From: RBG-16-58-11 sp038042985
GTDB lineage: Bacteria; Pseudomonadota; Gammaproteobacteria; Burkholderiales; Thiobacteraceae
Assembly (NCBI GenBank): GCA_038042985.1
Contig: JBBTCZ010000010.1
Coordinates: forward strand, 1 to 64,000
DNA length: 64,000 bases
Reading direction: 5' to 3'
Position 1 is the first letter of the stretch. The number at the start of each line of letters is the position of its first letter. Positions 61,701 to 64,000 of the stretch are shown one piece after another. The position numbers and the translations under genes are program-made. The notes under the pieces were generated by a model, which saw only the letters and a program-made list of their open reading frames with translations, searched no databases and was not told where the DNA came from.

Positions 61701-61907
61701 GACTGTTGCCGTCGCATAACTGTTGTTGTTCGAAACCGCGCGCGGGGGATTCGACCAAGCCACCGTGCCGATACCCGCGACGCTGGCGCAGGTCGTGGGA
61801 CTTTTGGTCACGGTGATCGCGCTGGCGGCGTGGCCGAACAGCAAGCCGACAACCAGCGAAAGCGCAAGCCACGCGCGCCGTCTGAGTGTATTCATCGAGG
61901 TTTTCAT
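58785..61907 (-). CDS. mshQ: MshQ-like large pilus-associated protein
   Basis: The 1040-residue exported protein has a signal peptide (ALSLVVGLLFGHAASA, start at 61907 or 61895). Two tandem repeats of about 170 residues at its N terminus (about 30-190 and 200-360) share SVAGIGTVAWSNP/SIAGIGTVAWSNP, TATVDGTTTRYL and VEAHGGAADLWGTTW. The C-terminal 650 residues match the DUF6701 region of MshQ proteins. It may act as a tip adhesin or surface protein. The gene follows mshP by 38 bases. Confidence 0.85.
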   Translation of the reverse strand: MKTSMNTLRRRAWLALSLVVGLLFGHAASAITVTKSPTTCASVAGIGTVAWSNPPRAVSNNNSYATATVDGTTTRYLQCTGYSFAIPTGATINGITVSVERRSNRVTDGGSKDAAMRVVKAGVIGATDRSTATTYTTADVIEAHGGAADLWGTTWTAAEINAANFGAAFAATKANLAGASHTISVDHVQITIDYSFAPGSYSVTASPTNCASIAGIGTVAWSNPTRAYSNNNLYATATVDGTTTRYLRCLGYNFAIPTGASINGVTVNVERKSNRTTNGGSQDAAMRLVKAGVIDLTVNRATTTIYTTADVVEAHGGAADLWGTTWTVAQINAANFGAAFAATKASAAGAPHTISVDHMPITVTFTIPAPLDHIRIEHDGAGLTCAPETVTVKACADATCSSLYSSGSTTVTLSGAGWAANPITFTGSTTASLSITTPSTFTLGTSAVSPTPSGASPQCFVGATANCSLVFADTGFLFSTIPTQTAGVTSGSLTIQAVKKADNSAACTGVFTGNVVVNLASQCINPTTCNGKQVTINATAITNNPAAGVPNYSPVTLNFGASSTATFTLHYPDVGNMSLSARYALGSDFMTGTSNTFVVKPFGFTVTGIQRTSDGFANPGAASAAGTAFIKAGDAFTATVTATAQGGAAAPNYGREISPEGVLLTPNIVLPAAGNNPALSNGTIAGGSFASGVATPTTLAWDEVGIITLTPSVADADYLGAGNATGTTTGNVGRFYPHHFAATATLATRADLACAPASNFTYMGEPVGLALTLTAQSAGNGTTQNYTTAGGFAKLDGATAAKWTSFGSADSIGLGAVNGTSALSARLGISGTPSGSWAAGVGSLSANVLLNRAAGLDGPFNTLKLGIAPQDADNAALLPGALDLDADLNASLERMQVPAAATTIVRYGRTRLNNAHGSELLALPVPLKAQYYNGTGFVTNADDNCTAFTLATDLSLGNYQASLAAGETTPSPASITLSGGASVISFSAPGAGNSGSVDLTLNVPAWLEYNWTGVGGDPISRATFGAYRKSDQFIYQRENY
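60330..61870 (-). repeat. 513-base tandem duplication within mshQ
   Basis: Matching DNA such as ACGCTGATGGT and CGCCTTGGTGGCGGCGAAGG recurs with an offset of 513 bases (60841 and 61354). The two copies cover roughly 60830-61320 and 61345-61835; the listed left bound is generous. The unit is a whole number of codons (171). Identity is high but with scattered differences, so the duplication is not brand new. Confidence 0.7.
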
Positions 61908-61945
61908 CGTTCCATCCTTTTCTGACTCGTATTCCCGGCGGCAGG

Positions 61946-62392
61946 CTATTTCGCCACCCGCGCCTGAACTTCGCGCGCCACATAATCGCTCGTGCCCGCT
62001 GTGCCATAGGTCGCAGTTGATATCAGCACCATCATCGTCACAGTATTCGCACCCTCGCTATGCGTGGTCGAGCTGCACGTCACCATCGTGGTAAAACCAG
62101 CAAACGGCGTCATGGTGTAAGAAGCCGCAGGCGAAGCCGGGCAGGTAAAGCCAGCCGGAAAAGGGGTTTGCAGCGCCTGGTAGGCCCCCCACTCGATACC
62201 AGCACGCGCCGCCTGCAAGGCGCGCGCACTTTGCACATCCATCGCCACCGTCGTGTGCTGAGCAGTCGAGATGCTCACCATAGCCGCCCCCAATCCCGCC
62301 AGCACCACCAAAATAAAAATCGCCGTAACCAGCGCAAATCCACTTTGCCTGCTCCCCGTTCCCCGCTTCCCGCTTTCTAGTCTAAGGAACAT
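61946..62392 (-). CDS. mshP: MSHA minor pseudopilin-like protein MshP
   Basis: The start at 62392 (MFLRLESGKRGTGS) gives 148 residues and an 11-base overlap with mshO. A prepilin-like segment QSGFALVTAIFILVVLAGLG is followed by a PilX-type N-terminal helix. The family lacks the Glu 5 of standard pilins, as here. It is the fifth gene in the pilin cluster. Confidence 0.85.
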   Translation of the reverse strand: MFLRLESGKRGTGSRQSGFALVTAIFILVVLAGLGAAMVSISTAQHTTVAMDVQSARALQAARAGIEWGAYQALQTPFPAGFTCPASPAASYTMTPFAGFTTMVTCSSTTHSEGANTVTMMVLISTATYGTAGTSDYVAREVQARVAK

Positions 62393-63236
62393 TGGTGACA
62401 TGCACCTCATGGTAGAGCCGCACCGATTCGCCCGACTCGGTGATGACAAGCGTCAACGCCACCAAGCCCGAACGCGCGGTGATGCCAGGGCTATAGTCGA
62501 ATACGCAGCTTGCTACATTGGTCGCCAGCAAGGCGCTTTTCACGCCGGCGAGCCCCGGCAATGCGGCGGCGTTGGGCTGCGTGGCTTGGATCGCATAGCC
62601 CCAATAGCGCGTCAGCGTGCCGCCTGCACAGACATAGCTCACCGGCCCCTCGACCACCTGAAACCGGCTGCCGGGCGATTCGAGCGGAAATTTCTGGGTG
62701 GGCAAGGTGAATGTGAAGTTGATTTTGTTTTCGCTCGGCAGATCACCGGCCGCCGTGCCGCTGATGTTGGCCAAGTTTTCGCCCGCATAGGCGTTCGCGC
62801 CAGGGATGCCGAGGTTATACACCACCAGCCTATCGCCAGCGATAATGGTCTGGCCGGCGCCCGTGGCAAACGCGCCGAACTGATCGAAGCTCGGATCGTC
62901 GTTCACGCTAAAGTCCAGAATATCGCCCGCGCCGGCGCTATCGACTTCGGCGCGATAACGTCCGCCGGTTCGGGTCAGCAGAATTTCAATCGTCGCATCG
63001 CTATCTGTCAGGCGCACGCTGTTCGGCAGCGCCAAGCGCAGATCGCGCCCCATGCGCCGCAGCGCGGTATCGGCGATATCGGTCATTTCCGCGCGCCGCG
63101 CGCTATCGACATAGCCCTGTATCGGGAGCTTGATAAACACCGCCACCGCCGACGCGAGAATGCTGGTGAGCACAATCACGACGATCATCTCGATCAGCGT
63201 GAAGCCGCGATAGAGAAACGGGGAGGGGGTGCGCAT
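62382..63236 (-). CDS. mshO: MSHA prepilin MshO
   Basis: The type IV prepilin motif RGFTLIEMIVVIVLTSI gives cleavage after the Gly and has Glu 5. The start could be ATG 63236 (used here, short leader) or 63254, which overlaps mshD by 11 bases. The protein has 284 residues with a GspJ/MshO-like C-terminal domain with paired Cys. Confidence 0.85.
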   Translation of the reverse strand: MRTPSPFLYRGFTLIEMIVVIVLTSILASAVAVFIKLPIQGYVDSARRAEMTDIADTALRRMGRDLRLALPNSVRLTDSDATIEILLTRTGGRYRAEVDSAGAGDILDFSVNDDPSFDQFGAFATGAGQTIIAGDRLVVYNLGIPGANAYAGENLANISGTAAGDLPSENKINFTFTLPTQKFPLESPGSRFQVVEGPVSYVCAGGTLTRYWGYAIQATQPNAAALPGLAGVKSALLATNVASCVFDYSPGITARSGLVALTLVITESGESVRLYHEVHVTNVP

Positions 63237-63243
63237 TAGCCGA

Positions 63244-63756
63244 TTACGGTCCATACGCAGTCCGATAACCCGCCAACACTACGCTGACATTATCTGGCCC
63301 GGTCACGGTCACCGTGATCAAACTCGCATTGCCGGAAGCGGCGGTAATGAGACTCGCCGCCGGGCCCAGATCGGCGGCCGCCACGCTCACGCTCACGCTC
63401 ACGCTATACCCGGTGAGGCCTGTTATCGGTGTCGCGCTGTCAATGGGATAGATGCCGCTCGTCGTGAAGTTGTTGTAGTCGCCAATATCGTCAAAAGATT
63501 GACGATTCGCCTGGATTGGCGCGACGGGCGCACTCGTGACAGCAAAATCGTGCAGCGACACCTCCTCCAGCATTGACTCTGCCACCGCGATCGCCTGCTT
63601 GCGGATCAAGGGATCGGCGCTGCGCTGAGTAGTGAGATTCATCACCGACAGCACCCCCGCCAAGGCAACGCTCACGACCAGGATGAATACGATCACCTCG
63701 ATCAGGCTGAAGCCGCGCAGCCCTGCGGGCGAGGCATGCCTAGTAGTCCATTCCAT
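63244..63756 (-). CDS. mshD: MSHA prepilin MshD
   Basis: From ATG 63756 the product has 170 residues with the cleavage site LRGFSLIEVIVFILVV near residue 14. Upstream in-frame ATGs up to 63972 would create an unnatural leader. The leader-coding bases 63727-63741 match one arm of the REP palindrome at 8701-8720. GspI/PilV-type folds are expected. Confidence 0.85.
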   Translation of the reverse strand: MEWTTRHASPAGLRGFSLIEVIVFILVVSVALAGVLSVMNLTTQRSADPLIRKQAIAVAESMLEEVSLHDFAVTSAPVAPIQANRQSFDDIGDYNNFTTSGIYPIDSATPITGLTGYSVSVSVSVAAADLGPAASLITAASGNASLITVTVTGPDNVSVVLAGYRTAYGP

Positions 63757-63917
63757 CAAAATGGTGACAGATGAAACGGATGGATTTTTTCGCCAGGCTA
63801 GGCACAGACCCGCCGCCGTATGGGGTATACGGCAAGGGGATGCAACGACGCATGACGGAAAAAGACGCCGTTTCATGTCATCGTTTTGGTGGAATGGATT
63901 ACTAACCCCTGCACCGC

Positions 63918-64000
63918 TACTTGTGCACATAGCCGGTCTCCTGCTCGACCACGATCTGGCGCGCCGTAACATCGCCGACGATAGAGAACGTCGCGTTTGC
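63918..64000 (-). CDS. mshC: C-terminal end of a pilin-like protein, probable MshC
   Basis: The minus strand encodes NATFSIVGDVTARQIVVEQE then TGYVHK and a TAG at 63918. The beta-strand ending and position directly before mshD match MshC in the standard order mshA-C-D-O-P-Q. The N terminus lies beyond the window. The gap to mshD (63757-63917) has no other gene. Confidence 0.6.

Noticed and set aside
62271..63239. A 322-codon plus-strand open frame
   Set aside because: It is antisense to mshO and mshP, both of which have prepilin motifs.

Overview
The window looks like part of the chromosome of a sulfur-oxidising proteobacterium, most likely a betaproteobacterium. This is inferred from gene content, not from a marker search: SoeABC sulfite oxidation, lipoate-binding protein LbpA with the LipS1/LipS2-type lipoate assembly genes, EF-P with arginine 32 beside its rhamnosyltransferase EarP, adjacent phoU and ppx, and rpiA divergent from ilvA. 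One 100-base run of N (58069-58168) marks an assembly gap, and both window ends cut genes.

Bases 1-2333, all minus strand: a truncated HflX-type GTPase, the LrgA/LrgB membrane pair and a small unknown protein. Bases 2705-14316 form one long minus-strand organic-acid locus, in transcription order lutA, lutB, lutC, mmsA-like, dctP, dctQ, dctM, tartronate semialdehyde reductase, hydroxypyruvate/glycerate dehydrogenase, glycerate kinase. An IclR regulator diverges from it at 14415. Together they suggest uptake and oxidation of a small hydroxy- or keto-acid that enters central metabolism through glycerate. Repeat elements (5726-5857, 8655-8724) sit in its gaps. Bases 15195-19519 hold an Hpt/pseudo-receiver protein, two paralogous exported proteins of unknown function and a FadL-type outer membrane channel, each of the last three followed by a strong terminator.

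Bases 19682-30572 are the energy-metabolism core, all minus strand: soeA, soeB, soeC, a rhodanese, tusA and a DsrE-family protein, then, after a hairpin, lbpA, lipS1, a lipoate ligase, lipT and lipS2. The likely flow is sulfane-sulfur relay through rhodanese, TusA and DsrE to a lipoate-dependent sHdr-type oxidation and final sulfite oxidation by SoeABC. The hdr-like subunits themselves are not in the window.

Bases 30573-32030 carry a tRNA-Thr, a detached tRNA/tmRNA-like 3' end, terminators and a HigBA toxin-antitoxin pair with a symmetric operator. Housekeeping genes follow (ppx, phoU, rpiA, ilvA). Bases 36731-46430 are accessory DNA: a ParE-type toxin-antitoxin pair, a secreted protein interrupted at a seven-base homopolymer, a REP-associated tyrosine transposase bracketed by inverted copies of its own repeat, and a 2203-residue RHS protein with a C-terminal HELGH metallopeptidase domain and an overlapping exported protein that is a good candidate immunity factor. 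Bases 46608-51795 are again core: an aldehyde dehydrogenase, a lytic transglycosylase, earP and efp. After a DUF4160/DUF2442 pair, the rest (52353-64000, minus strand) is an MSHA-type type IV pilus locus with the order mshC-D-O-P-Q-I-(PilN-like)-J-K-L-M-N; mshE, mshG and the major pilin gene are not seen.
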